Origin: Cherax quadricarinatus
Lineage: Eukaryota; Arthropoda; Malacostraca; Decapoda; Parastacidae
Assembly (NCBI RefSeq): GCF_038502225.1
Contig: NC_091346.1
Span: forward strand, 12,339,865-12,403,864
Length of the DNA stretch: 64,000 bases
Reading direction: 5' to 3'
Made by a program: the position numbers and the translations under genes. The notes below the pieces were generated by a model that saw only the letters and a program-made list of their open reading frames with translations, was not told the origin of the DNA and did no database searches. Shown here one piece after another: positions 53,398 to 63,109 of the stretch (positions are counted from its first letter, which is position 1; each line of letters opens with the position of its first letter).

Positions 53398-54936
53398 CTA
53401 CTGACTGTCAGGACTTAACCAGTCAGAGAAATAATTGGATGAACCATTGATATACACAATATGAAACTTAAAAGCTTGGAGTGCCAGTGTCCACCTCAAG
53501 AGGCGACTGTTGCTTCCTTTAAAAGTTTTTAGGTATATCAAAGGCTTGTGATCCATCTCTAAAATGAATTCTTTTTCCCAATAAATAAAATTTAAGTTTG
53601 GAGATACCCCACACAAGGGCCAAACATTCCTTTGTATGGTGGAGTATCTCGCTTCTGCAGGAAGAAGTTTCTGGCTTAGGAAGCATACAGGAAAGGGTGT
53701 ACCATCATGATACTGTAGTAACACTGCACCTAGGCTGGTATTGGAGGCATCAGTTCTTAAACAAAATGGCTTATTAATATCTGGAATCTTATGTATAGGG
53801 TCTTTAGAAAAGATGTTCTTAAGTTCATTAAACTTTTCTCGAGCTATGTTGGAAAGTTCAAGAGGTTCCTTCACAGACTTTTTAAGGTAGTCAGATAAGA
53901 TGCCTGTAAGATCGGTAATGTTGGGGATAAACCGTGCATAAAAAATTACAGAACCAAGAAAGCTATGCATGAACTTCTTGGTTTTGGGGAATTTAAACTC
54001 TAATAAAGCTTTGATCTTACTGGGTAGAGGCTGCAAAGAGTTATTAGAAAGAATCAATCCGAGATATCTAATTTTGTTATACCCAAGGAAGCATTTCTTT
54101 GGCTTGGCAGTGAGGCCATGTGAGCCCAACCTACGTAAAACTGATGTTAATGTTTGGATATGCTTGCCCCACGTGGATGTCATTACGTAAATGTCATCAA
54201 AATAAAATAAAACATTTGGCATATTACCCAAGACCTTTCTCATCAGTCTCACATAGGTAGCACAGGCAGTTACCAAACTGAAGGACATAGTTCTATACTG
54301 CATCAGTCCTTGGTGTGTAGGAAAACCGGTGTACTGCTTAGATGAAGGATCTAACATTACTTGATGATATGCCTGTGCAATATCAATCTCTGAAAAGAAA
54401 GAAGAGTCATAAAATTTGTGTAGATCGGTATCTATTAAGGGCATAGGCTCACCATCCCACCGACTTACAGCATTAGGTCCTCTGAAGTCAATAGCAAGTC
54501 TATATGAATTGTCTTCCTTCTTAACCATGACTATTTGTGAGCAATATGCAGATACTGAAGGTTCAACGATCTTTAGTTTTAATAATCTGTCTACCTCTCG
54601 GTCAAATGCGTCCCTAAGGTGAACTGGAACTGGGCATAATTTCTGTTTGATAGGGTTGTCCGTGACTAAGTCAATATTATGGACTACCATGGAGGTGACA
54701 CCTGGATTATCCGTAGAAACATCTGAGAACTTACCCACACATTGAAGTAGTTCATGTTTCTCATGGTCATCCAAAGACTCATTGATATTAATGTTTGTCG
54801 CACCTGTGTGTTCAAGAGTCACCAAGTCACGTAGTTCTCTGTCATAATCTACGTTAGAGGTGTCAATTACGCACGCCTTACACTCATCAGTTGTCTTATC
54901 AAGTTTGTATGGAGAAACTAAATCAAAGTCATTCAG
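53398..54936 (-). CDS. Gypsy G1 reverse transcriptase and RNase H
   Basis: An open frame from just after the TGA at 54937-54939 to 53398. Counting from the Met at 54825, the RT spans about residues 65-260 with SEIDIAQAYHQ (D148), FRGPNAV at 115-121 and FYFDDIY (D210, D211, where FDD replaces the commoner YIDD/YVDD). Connection follows, with KTKKFMHSFLGSVIFYARFI. RNase H starts near 355 with LRTDAS (D359) and has DHKPL at 425-429. Residues about 400-418 look out of frame, as if two small compensating indels occurred, and the RNase H Glu expected there is missing. RT lies downstream of integrase, the reverse of ordinary Ty3/Gypsy pol. Confidence 0.85.
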   Translation of the reverse strand: MNDFDLVSPYKLDKTTDECKACVIDTSNVDYDRELRDLVTLEHTGATNININESLDDHEKHELLQCVGKFSDVSTDNPGVTSMVVHNIDLVTDNPIKQKLCPVPVHLRDAFDREVDRLLKLKIVEPSVSAYCSQIVMVKKEDNSYRLAIDFRGPNAVSRWDGEPMPLIDTDLHKFYDSSFFSEIDIAQAYHQVMLDPSSKQYTGFPTHQGLMQYRTMSFSLVTACATYVRLMRKVLGNMPNVLFYFDDIYVMTSTWGKHIQTLTSVLRRLGSHGLTAKPKKCFLGYNKIRYLGLILSNNSLQPLPSKIKALLEFKFPKTKKFMHSFLGSVIFYARFIPNITDLTGILSDYLKKSVKEPLELSNIAREKFNELKNIFSKDPIHKIPDINKPFCLRTDASNTSLGAVLLQYHDGTPFPVCFLSQKLLPAEARYSTIQRNVWPLCGVSPNLNFIYWEKEFILEMDHKPLIYLKTFKGSNSRLLRWTLALQAFKFHIVYINGSSNYFSDWLSPDSQ

Positions 54937-55965
54937 TCAGTTAACCGAATTTCTTCGGTAATATTTCTTAAGAATGTTGATATGATAAAGCTTAGATTTC
55001 CCCTTGACTTCTATGAGGTAATCAACCTTCCCACAAGTTTTCAATACCTTATACGGACCTTTCCATACTGCTAATAATTTATTTGACTTGATAGGCAAAA
55101 GTACCAGAACTTCATTCCCTACTTTAAAACTTCTCCTCTGACTTTTGGTATCAAAATAGGTTTTGTACTGGTCCATTGATAAGCTTAAGTTTTTCGAAAC
55201 TATGTCAGAGGTCTCCTCATGTTTGGATCTAAGGTCAATGAGAAACTGATAAGAAGACTGAACCTCAGTATTCACCTCCTCATTAGTCCATAAGTCATGA
55301 AGGATGGACAATGGACCTCTGGCCTGTCTACCATAGAGAAGTTCAAATGGTGAAAACCCCAAAGAGTCACTGGCAACTTCCCTCATGGCAAACAAAGCAC
55401 AGGGTAGGTAACGATGCCACTCCTTAGGTTTATGGGAGCAAAGTTTCCTTTAAATGGACTTGAGAACCGAATGCTGGCGCTCAGTCCTCCCATTACAGCT
55501 GGGATGATAGGGTGTTGTGAAGAGAGGCTTCACTCCCAGAAGTTCTTAGAGATGTTGCATTAATTCAGATGTGAATTGTGTCCCACGGCCAGACAAAATT
55601 TCTCTAGGGATGCCAACTCTGGAGAAGATGGACAAAAGCACTTCAGCCACCTTTGTAGTAGTTGTGGACTTTAAGGGTACGGCTTCAGGGAAACTCGAAG
55701 CATAATCAACTAATGTTAAAAATATATCTATGTCCCCCAGATGAAAGTGGTGATAAAGGACCAACGATGTCAATAGCTACTCTTTCAAACGGTGCCGTAA
55801 AGATTGGCATTTTGACCATAGGTACTCGCCTGGTACCTCGGGAGGATGACAGTTGGCAAACTTTACATGATCTACAATATGTAGTGATATCTGAGGACAT
55901 TTAGTGCAAAAAATAGTTTCCCTAATTTTATTCAAGGTTATACGATGTGAGAAATGTCCGACCAC
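54937..55965 (-). pseudogene. Gypsy G1 integrase, broken
   Basis: Pieces in order on the minus strand: zinc-binding region (HFSHRITLNKIRET, then a frame shift), core start VAIDIVGPLSPL, LVDYASSFPEAVPLKST, SGRGTQFTSELM, a gap of frame, MREVASDSLGFSPFELLYGR, and a C-terminal GKVDYLIEVKGKSKLYHI. The second catalytic Asp (DRGTQF in the plus copy) is Gly here. TGA at 54937-54939 replaces the Cys codon seen in the plus copy, and the frame beyond it is RT, so IN and RT were one polyprotein. Several indels break it. Confidence 0.8.
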
Positions 55966-56063
55966 TGGCAGGTCATGAGCCTTTTAAGAACAGTCTCTCT
56001 GCATTGACTTGGAACAACTAAGATGGAATAGTCTATCTCGTCTGAATTTAATTTGAATACCGA

Positions 56064-56690
56064 TTAATGCATGATACCTTTAATATATTCAAATTTATAT
56101 GAAAAGTTTTTCATTTGGATAACTTGATTTTTGCTAGCTGCGTTATGGCAATTCTGAAAAGAAGGGCAATTACGTTGTAAATTGACAAAGGAGTCCTTAG
56201 ATATATCTAAAGGCTTAGAGTCAGAGAAAATCAAAGGATGGACAGTAGGAGAAGCCTGGGCTTTTGTTTGAGCCCTAGTCAGGACATTTATAGTATCGGA
56301 GGTGATATCCTCACTTTCATCTAACAAGTGAACCGGTGATTCTACTATCTTGCTTTCGAGAGTAGTATCACCGGTTTCTAACTCCACATGAATATCAAGA
56401 GACATTGTCTCATCTGAACTGTGGAGGGGCTTTTCTGACTTTACAGGAAGAGGAGCTGAAAAACTTATGTCCATCTTTGGTGATGAAAGGTCAACCTCAG
56501 AAGGAAGAATGGCACCTTTTACAATACCTTTTAGTACGGAGCAAGAAGTGATTGGAGCTAGTATGGTTTTGGACCAACCTGTGAACCATTTAGACCTAAT
56601 ATAACAACGGATGGTAGGAAAAGTGTCTGTACAGCCCAAGTAGTCTGAAAGGATAGCAAAGGCATGAGTTTTGTTAGGGAAAAGTTCAAT
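56064..56690 (-). pseudogene. Gypsy G1 protease-integrase linker, truncated
   Basis: Minus frame with SDYLGCTDTFPTIRCYIRSK, LSSPKMDIS, TINVLTRAQTKAQA and FSYKFEYIKGIMH, aligning to codons after the protease active site of the plus copy. The protease DTG and all of gag are missing. The apparent Met at 56732 lies in DNA that instead matches the 3' internal end of a plus-oriented copy, so I do not use it as the start. Confidence 0.75.
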
Positions 56691-56826
56691 AGATAGGAGT
56701 AGAGAGGGAATATATAGTAACAATAGTTTCATTGCTGGCTACTTGTTAAGGTAGGGTAAGTCAAGCTCCCGCTATTCCCGCCTTTTTTCCCCCACCCCAA
56801 AAGTGATAGTTTGACTGCCAGCTGCT
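56690..56826 (+). mobile_element. Duplicated Gypsy 3'-internal-end / LTR-start fragments
   Basis: Positions 56700-56743 (AGAGAGGGAATATATAGTAA to GCTGGCTACT) match the sequence just before the LTR of G1. Then TGTTAAGGTAGGG (LTR start, 56744) runs about 55 bp. Then GTGATAGTTTGACTGCCAGC (3' internal end again), then the full LTR at 56827. So the internal-end/LTR junction occurs twice. Confidence 0.65.
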
Positions 56827-57665
56827 TGTTAAGGTAGGGTCAGTCTAGCTCCCGCTATCCCTTCCCCTCCTTCTTATCCCCCCCCCGAAAGGTGACGTGT
56901 AGGGCTCCGGTCCAAACAGTAATCACTAGACTCACAGCTCCCAGCACTACTGTAAGTACATGCCTGCCATGTATTCTAGTGGTTTTATTGGTTGAAAGTT
57001 TCACTTTTGACCAATAATAAACTTTGTCCTTTCAGTCTTGCTCTAGGTTGACTGTTGTAATAATCACCACATCTTTTAGGTATTGTACTTATCATGGAGA
57101 GTGATTTCTTAAGCAGTGGGAAACCTGTCTATCTTTCCAGCTTGGATGACAGAGAGGGTCACCTGCCAATCAACGAGCAGAACTGATGGAGATGGACTAA
57201 CGTCCTGAGACTTCCCCTTTTTGGATTTAATTGTCTGTGCACCTGTATGAAATTGCAGGACATAACCCCTCATCATTGCAGTGGTAAAGAACCTGCTTTC
57301 CTGTCATCGGGATATAATACTCATGGCTATACTCTGAAGAACGAACCGGTGGGTTGTAACCAACACCTGCAACCCCCTCCCCTATCACCAGCAACGACTA
57401 CAATTTCAACAACACAGTGTCACCAACACCAGACACCCAAGTTTTATATTAGCGTTGAATTCAGTTATTTATATTTTTCATTTTTCATTTTCTTTAATGT
57501 AGGATTAATATTTCATTTTTAAGTGTTTTATATTTTATATTTTCTATATAATAATGTTTATGTTTGTCTGTTATTATTTCTTTTTCTATTCATTAATTTT
57601 CCTGAGGAGGAGCCAGCCTGGGTAATACTGTCTGAAGTTGTTACAGGGCTGAGTAAGCCTTCACA
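56827..57665 (+). mobile_element. 5' LTR of Gypsy element G2 (plus)
   Basis: 839 bp from TGTTAAGGTAGGGTCAG to GAGTAAGCCTTCACA. Ends TG...CA. It contains CCAATAATAAACTTTG, a possible poly(A) signal, and AT-rich sequence before the end. Aligns to 52445-53230 reversed. Confidence 0.8.
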
Positions 57666-57667
57666 TG

Positions 57668-57684
57668 TGGCGACCTTGCCAGGA
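57668..57684 (+). promoter_or_regulatory. Primer-binding site of Gypsy G2
   Basis: TGGCGACCTTGCCAGGA lies two bases after the LTR end. A TGG start complementary to the CCA end of a tRNA is the standard form of a PBS. TGGCGACC-type sites are known in invertebrate Gypsy elements. The exact tRNA is not identified. Confidence 0.7.
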
Positions 57685-58234
57685 TCAACTCGACTGAATC
57701 AAGATTCAACTCCATCTCGAATCTACCATTGGAACTTCAATGCCGCATACCACAGACGGTTACCACCAGCCATGAGTAATCATTCTCTATGGTAGGACTA
57801 CAGTATAGGTATTAAAAAGATTTGGTGATTGTTATAGTCTCAATTTATTGTAAGTCAAGTCAAGGCAGGAATACTAGTTAATTCTGTCATCTATTTTTGT
57901 GTGAGCTTGAAACACTTTGGAGGATTAGACTCTAGGGACCCGAGATTTTCCAGTGACAATTTGTTTCATTGAGCTCTTTATTATATCAAGGGAACTGTCA
58001 TAGGGCACTCTTGATTTGTTGGTGAGAAGAGTGGATGGTCAAGTGACCCCATTCTACTTACTGTTTGCTCGGAGCCTGCATAGAACCCTTTGTTTTAATT
58101 AATACATATTGTTTAATTGAAGTAGGATCGAGCCCTCTGGTTTATTTACAGTTTGAGCGGAGCAGGAATTGAACCCTCCGTTTTCTTTAATACCCGTTTC
58201 ATTTCCCCTGATAGTTTAAGTTATTCTTGCAAGT
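57685..58234 (+). other. Gypsy G2 leader (5' untranslated)
   Basis: About 550 bp between the PBS and the first gag ATG with no long frame. Two direct repeats (GGAGCAGGAATTGAACCCTC and a variant TAGGATCGAGCCCTC) occur near the end. Confidence 0.6.
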
Positions 58235-59507
58235 ATGGATGAATACCAGTTTTGGATGAACGCTGCAAGTAAGTTAGGAAAACAGGGAAAAATTTAGAAT
58301 CTTTCACTAGTGCTAAGATCCAGGAAAGACTTGAAAGAGAGAGAATTGAGAGGGAAGAAAGACAGAAAGGGAAAGAGAAGAAGAAAAGGAGAGAGAGAGA
58401 ATCAAAAGAGAAGAGAAAAAGGAAAGAGAAAGAATTGAGAGAGAAATCCAAGAAAGACAGTTATAAAGAGAGAGAGAAGACAAAAAGGAGCGTGATAGAC
58501 TTGATCGTGAGGAGAGAGCTAGAGTACATGAAGAACAAGTTAAATTAAGAGAACTTGAGGAAAGCGCAAAGGATAGGGAACGTGAGGAACAAGCTAAAAT
58601 ATGTGAGGAACAAGCTAAGATACGTGAGGAACAGGTTAAACTAAGAGAACTTGAGGAAAGAGCAAAGGATAGAGAAGTTGAGGAAAAAGCTAGAGAACAT
58701 GAGTTAATTGAGAGAGAAAAGGATCGCGAGCTCGAAAAATCTCGCCTTGAATTAGAGAATAAAAAGTTAACTTTTACACAACAACAATTAGAGGAAGGAG
58801 TAATGGAACAACGTGCAGTCAGTGCATATATTCCAACACCTAATTTACCTCCCTTCACAGAGGGGGAAGACATAACTTCATACATTATCAGGTTTGAAAA
58901 TACTGCTACCCTCTGTGAATGGCCTGCTGACACCTGGGCTACCAGGTTAGGAATGTTATTTTCTGGTACAGCCTTGAATATCTATGCAACTTTGTCGCAG
59001 GATATCATGTGTAATTATAACCTACAGAAGAAGACAATCCTTAAATCATATCAAAAAACCACTAATTCTAACAGGAAAGATTTCAGGTATGCCACCTTAC
59101 AGCCTGGCCAGAACTTTCAGCAGTTACAGGTGACACTCTTTCGTTTGTTCGACTTTTGGATAGAGAGTTCAGGAATTGATCGCAGTTATGAATCTCTTAG
59201 AGACTTCATGGTTGCTGACCAGTTCCTGACAGCTCTTCCCCATCAGATACGAACATTCATCAGAGAATGTAACCTAATTAAAGCTGAGGAAGTTGCTGAG
59301 GCTGCTGACCTGTATGCTGAGGCTCACAATTCCTATAAAGACCTGAAGGGATCTAACCCTAAGGGCAAGGGTTCATCAGACCTTAAGAAATCAAAGCCTC
59401 TAGTGGAAAGTAAAATGACTTCTTTTGTTCCTGTTTGTTATTTGTGTGGTGTTAAGGGACATAAACGTCCAGATTGTCCTTCTAAGAAGGTCCAAAAAGT
59501 TGGATGA
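58235..59507 (+). pseudogene. Gypsy G2 gag with coiled coil, SCAN-like capsid and zinc knuckle
   Basis: Begins MDEYQFWMNAASKLGKQ at 58235. A long charged coiled coil of Glu/Arg/Lys heptads follows to about 58790, interrupted by one small frameshift near 58370 and a TAA at 58464-58466. From 58467 the frame is open: capsid part PPFTEGEDITSYIIRFE, LRDFMVADQFLTALPHQIR, AEEVAEAADLYAEAH (SCAN-like helices), then a CCHC knuckle CYLCGVKGHKRPDC at about 59435-59476. It ends at TGA 59505-59507. The N-terminal breaks are the only lesions visible. Confidence 0.82.
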
Positions 59508-60597
59508 TGTTTTAAAGACTGTAATGACCAAGCAACCTTCTGTTCAGGAACAGTTAATGGACTTAATGTATCTACCATTTTACGAGACACTGGATGCACA
59601 TGTATAGTCATTTCTGATAAGCTGTTCCCTAACCTTAAAGAAACTCATTCCTCTGCTATTCTTGCAGACTACTTGGGCCGTACAGACACTTTTCCTACCA
59701 TCCGTTATTACATTAGGTCTAAATGGTTCACAGGTTGGTCTGAAGCAGTACTAGCTCCCATCACTTCTTGCTCCGTACTAATAGGTAATGTAAAAGGTGC
59801 CATTCTTCCTTCTGAGGTTGACCTTTCATCACCAAAGATGGACATAAGCTTTTCAGATCCTCTTCCTGTAGAGTCAGAGAAGCCCCTCGAAAGTTCAGAT
59901 GAGACAATGTCTCGTGAGATTCATGTGGGATTAAAAACCAGTAATGATACTCTCGAAAGCGAGGAAGTAGGATCACCGGTTCACTTGTTAGATGAAAGTG
60001 AAGATATCACCTCCGATACTATAAATGTCTTGACTAGGGCTCAGACCAAAGCCCATGCTTCTCCTACTATCCATCCTTTGATTTTCCCTGACTTTAAGCC
60101 TTTAGATATATCGAAGGACTCCTTTGTCAATTTACAACGTAATTGCCCTTCTCTTCAGAATTGCCATAATGCTGCTAAACAAAATCAAGTTATCCAAAGG
60201 AAAAACTTTTCATATAAATCTGAATATATAAAAGGTATCTTGTACAAGTCAGTATTCAAATTAAATTCAGATGAGATAGACTATTCCATCTTTGTTGTTT
60301 CAAGTCAATGCAGAGAGACTGTTCTTAAAATGGCTCATGACCTGCCAGTGGCCGGACATTTCTCGCATCGTAAAACCTTAAATAAAATTAGGGAAACCTA
60401 TTTTTGGCCAAAAATGTCCTCAGATTTCACTACCTATTGTACATCGTGTAAAGCTTGCCAACTGTCATCCTCCCGAGGTACCAGGCGAGTACCTATGGTC
60501 AAATTGCCAGTCTTTACGGTACCTTTTGAAAGAGTAGCTATTGACATCGTTGGTCCTTTATCTCCACTTTCATCTGGCGGACATAGATATATTTTTT
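59508..60597 (+). CDS. Gypsy G2 pol: protease and integrase N-terminal half
   Basis: In the same frame as gag and directly after its TGA. Retropepsin site STILRDTGCTCIVIS (DTG at about 59585-59593), a variable linker, then the integrase HHCC zinc finger HDLPVAGHFSHR...CTSCKACQ (about 60340-60460) and the core start VAIDIVGPL with the first catalytic Asp near 60543. Broken at HRYIF by the RTE insertion. No reverse transcriptase lies between protease and integrase. Whether the TGA is a readthrough codon or a mutation is open. Confidence 0.85.
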
Positions 60598-60898
60598 TTT
60601 CAACAAGTCGGCCGTTTCCCAACGAGGCAGGGTGACCCAAAAAAAAAGAAAGAAAATCCCCAAAAAGAAAATATTTTCATCATCATTCAACACTTTCACC
60701 ACACTCGCACATTATCACTGTTTTTGCAGAGGTGCTCAGAATACAACAGTTTAGAAGCATACACATATAAAGATACACAACATATCCCTCCACACTGCCA
60801 ATATCCCAAACCCCTCCTTTAAAGTGCAGGCATTGTACTTCCCATTTCCAGGACTCAAGTCCGACTATATGAAAATAACCGGTTTCCCTGAATCCCTT

Positions 60899-60899
60899 A

Positions 60900-60942
<43 letters not shown>

Positions 60943-61493
60943 ATGTGTGTGTGTGTATGAATTTGTATGTGTGTGCGTGTGTGTGTGTGTGTGTGAGAGA
61001 GAGAGACTCAGCAATCAACATTTGCACCAATAACTCACTACAGTTGTGACCGGGTGTGGAAGTGTGAATTGCTCATTACTCTAAAATTTGTTCATGATTG
61101 CAGCCATGTATAAACGTAAGTAACCATTCTTACAGTATTCATTACCTTTGTAACTTGTGAGTTCATTACCTTTGTAACTTGTGAGTTCATTACCTTGTAC
61201 CTAGTTCAGCCATCAAAACTTTGGAGCCCGGTCCCTGGACCCATTGTGTACCTCTGTAATTGTAAATACCTTTGTAACTTGTCATGATTGCGACTAGACC
61301 TACCTGGAGTTCATTACCTTTGTAAATTGTGAGTTCATTACCTTTGTTAATTGTGAATTCATTACCTCTGTAACTTGCTCAGCTATCAAAACTTTGAGGC
61401 CCAGTCCCTGGACCCATTATGTACCTCTGTAATCTTTTGACTACCGCCCACAGGATGGGTATGGGGTGCATAATAAACATATTAACTAACTAA
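60899..61493 (+). mobile_element. Insertion nested in the RTE 3' UTR (LINE-type 3' tail with GT repeat)
   Basis: About 595 bp flanked by CTGAATCCCTT at 60888-60898 and 61494-61504, an 11-bp target duplication. Starts with a (GT)n tract and contains repeated words TTCATTACCTTTGTAACTTG and AGTCCCTGGACCCATT, ending GGATGGGTATGGGGTGCATA and AATAAACATATTAACTAACT. Non-coding. Probably a 5'-truncated LINE or a SINE. Confidence 0.75.
60900..61005. repeat. (GT)n / (GA)n microsatellite
   Basis: GT repeats with short interruptions, then GAGAGAGAGA. At the left edge of the nested insertion. Confidence 0.93.
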
Positions 61494-61540
61494 CTGAATC
61501 CCTTCACTAAATATTACCCTGCTCACACTCCAACAGATCG

Positions 61541-63061
61541 TCAGGTCCCAAGTACCATTCGTCTCCATTCATTCCTATCTAACACGCTCACGCACGCTTG
61601 CTGGAAGTCCAAGCCCCTTGCCCACAAAACCTCCTTTACCCCCTCTCTCCAACCCTTTCGAGGACGACCCCTACCCCGCCTTCCTTCCTCTATAGATTTA
61701 TATGCTTTCCATGTCATTCTACTTTGATCCATTCTCTCTAAATGACCAAACCACCTCAACAACCCCTCTTCTGCCCTCTGACTAATACTTTTATTAACTC
61801 CACACCTTCTCCTAATTTCCACACTCCGAATTTTCTGCATAATATTTACACCACACATTGCCCTTAAACAGGACATCTCCACTGCCTCCAACCGTCTCCT
61901 CGCTGCTGCATTTACCACCCAAGCTTCACACCCATATAAGAGTGTTGGTACTACTATACTTTCATACATTCCCTTCTTTGCCTCCATAGATAACGTTTTT
62001 TGACTCCACATATACCTCAATGCACCACTCACCTTTTTTCCCTCATCAATTCTGTGATTAACCTCATCCTTCATAAATCCATCCGCCGACACGTCAACTC
62101 CCAAGTATCTGAAAACATTCACTTCTTCCATACTCCTCCTCCCCAATTTGATATCCAATTTTTCTTTATCTAAATCATTTGACACCCTCATCACCTTACT
62201 CTTTTCTATGTTCACTTTCAACTTTCTACCTTTACACACATTCCCAAACTCATCCACTAACCTTTGCAATTTTTCTTTAGAATCTCCCATAAGCACAGTA
62301 TCATCAGCAAAAAGTAACTGTGTCAATTCCCATTTTGAATTTGATTCCCCAAAATTTAATCCCACCCCTCTCCCGAACACCCTAGCATTTACTTCCTTTA
62401 CAACCCCATCTATAAATATATTAAACAACCATGGTGACATTACACATCCCTGTCTAAGACCTACTTTTACCGGGAAGTAGTCTCCCTCTCTTCTACACGC
62501 CCTAACCTGAGCCTCACTATCTTCATAAAAACTCTTTACAGCATTTAATAACTTACCACCTATTCCATATACTTGCAACATCTGCCACATTGCTCCTCTA
62601 TCCACTCTATCATATGCCTTTTCTAAATCCATAAATGCAATAAAAACTTCCCTACCTTTATCTAAATACTGTTCACATATATGCTTCAATGTAAACACTT
62701 GATCTACACATCCCCTATCCACTCTGAAACCTCCTTGCTCATCTGCAATCCTACATTCTGTCTTACCTCTAATTCTTTCAATTATAGCCCTACCGTACAC
62801 TTTTCCTGGTAAACTCAGTAAGCTTATTCCTCTATAATTTTTACAGTCTCTTTTGTCCCCTTTCCCTTTATATAAAGGGACTATACATGCTCTCTGCCAA
62901 TCCCTAGGTACCTTCCCCTCTTTCATATATTTATTAAACAAAAGTACCAACCACTCCAACACTATATCCCCCCCTGCTTTTAACATTTCTGTCATGATCC
63001 CATCAGTTCCAGCTGCTTTACCCCCTTTCATTTTGCGTAATGCCTCACGTACCTCCCCCAC
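61541..63061 (-). CDS. RTE-like reverse transcriptase, 506 codons without a stop
   Basis: Encodes the RT of an RTE-type LINE. From the Met at 63061: RT fingers with KAAGTDGI at 15-22, VPLYKGKGD at 61-69, NYRGISLL at 75-82, catalytic AFMDLEKAYDRV (D145), LRQGCVMSPWLF at 202-213, FADDTV at 251-256 (D253, D254), then YLGVDVSADG, LLYGCEAWV and the basic GRRGRGRPRKGWREG near the end. All palm residues are intact. The endonuclease is missing through 5' truncation at 63098, where the frame is still open, so the listed start is only the first Met. It is the least damaged enzyme frame in the window. Confidence 0.9.
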   Translation of the reverse strand: MGEVREALRKMKGGKAAGTDGIMTEMLKAGGDIVLEWLVLLFNKYMKEGKVPRDWQRACIVPLYKGKGDKRDCKNYRGISLLSLPGKVYGRAIIERIRGKTECRIADEQGGFRVDRGCVDQVFTLKHICEQYLDKGREVFIAFMDLEKAYDRVDRGAMWQMLQVYGIGGKLLNAVKSFYEDSEAQVRACRREGDYFPVKVGLRQGCVMSPWLFNIFIDGVVKEVNARVFGRGVGLNFGESNSKWELTQLLFADDTVLMGDSKEKLQRLVDEFGNVCKGRKLKVNIEKSKVMRVSNDLDKEKLDIKLGRRSMEEVNVFRYLGVDVSADGFMKDEVNHRIDEGKKVSGALRYMWSQKTLSMEAKKGMYESIVVPTLLYGCEAWVVNAAARRRLEAVEMSCLRAMCGVNIMQKIRSVEIRRRCGVNKSISQRAEEGLLRWFGHLERMDQSRMTWKAYKSIEEGRRGRGRPRKGWREGVKEVLWARGLDFQQACVSVLDRNEWRRMVLGT

Positions 63062-63109
63062 ACTTACATTCTGCTCTTCTTCACTCCTAAAAGATGGTAT
63101 AGATATATA

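Larger units (their letters stand above)
60593..63098 (-). mobile_element. RTE-like LINE inserted in Gypsy G2
   Basis: Flanked by ATAGATATAT at 60583-60592 and 63099-63108. The uninterrupted site is seen in G1 near 55720. Minus orientation: 5' truncation at 63098 with the frame already open, ORF to 61541, 3' UTR to about 60605 with AAAA/TTTT tail. Interrupted in its 3' UTR by a further insertion. Confidence 0.88.

Noticed and set aside
58221..58933. Ser/Leu-rich minus frames over the Gypsy gag
   Set aside because: Complement of the Glu/Arg/Lys coiled-coil coding region. The gag reading is supported by the zinc knuckle and the protease that follows.
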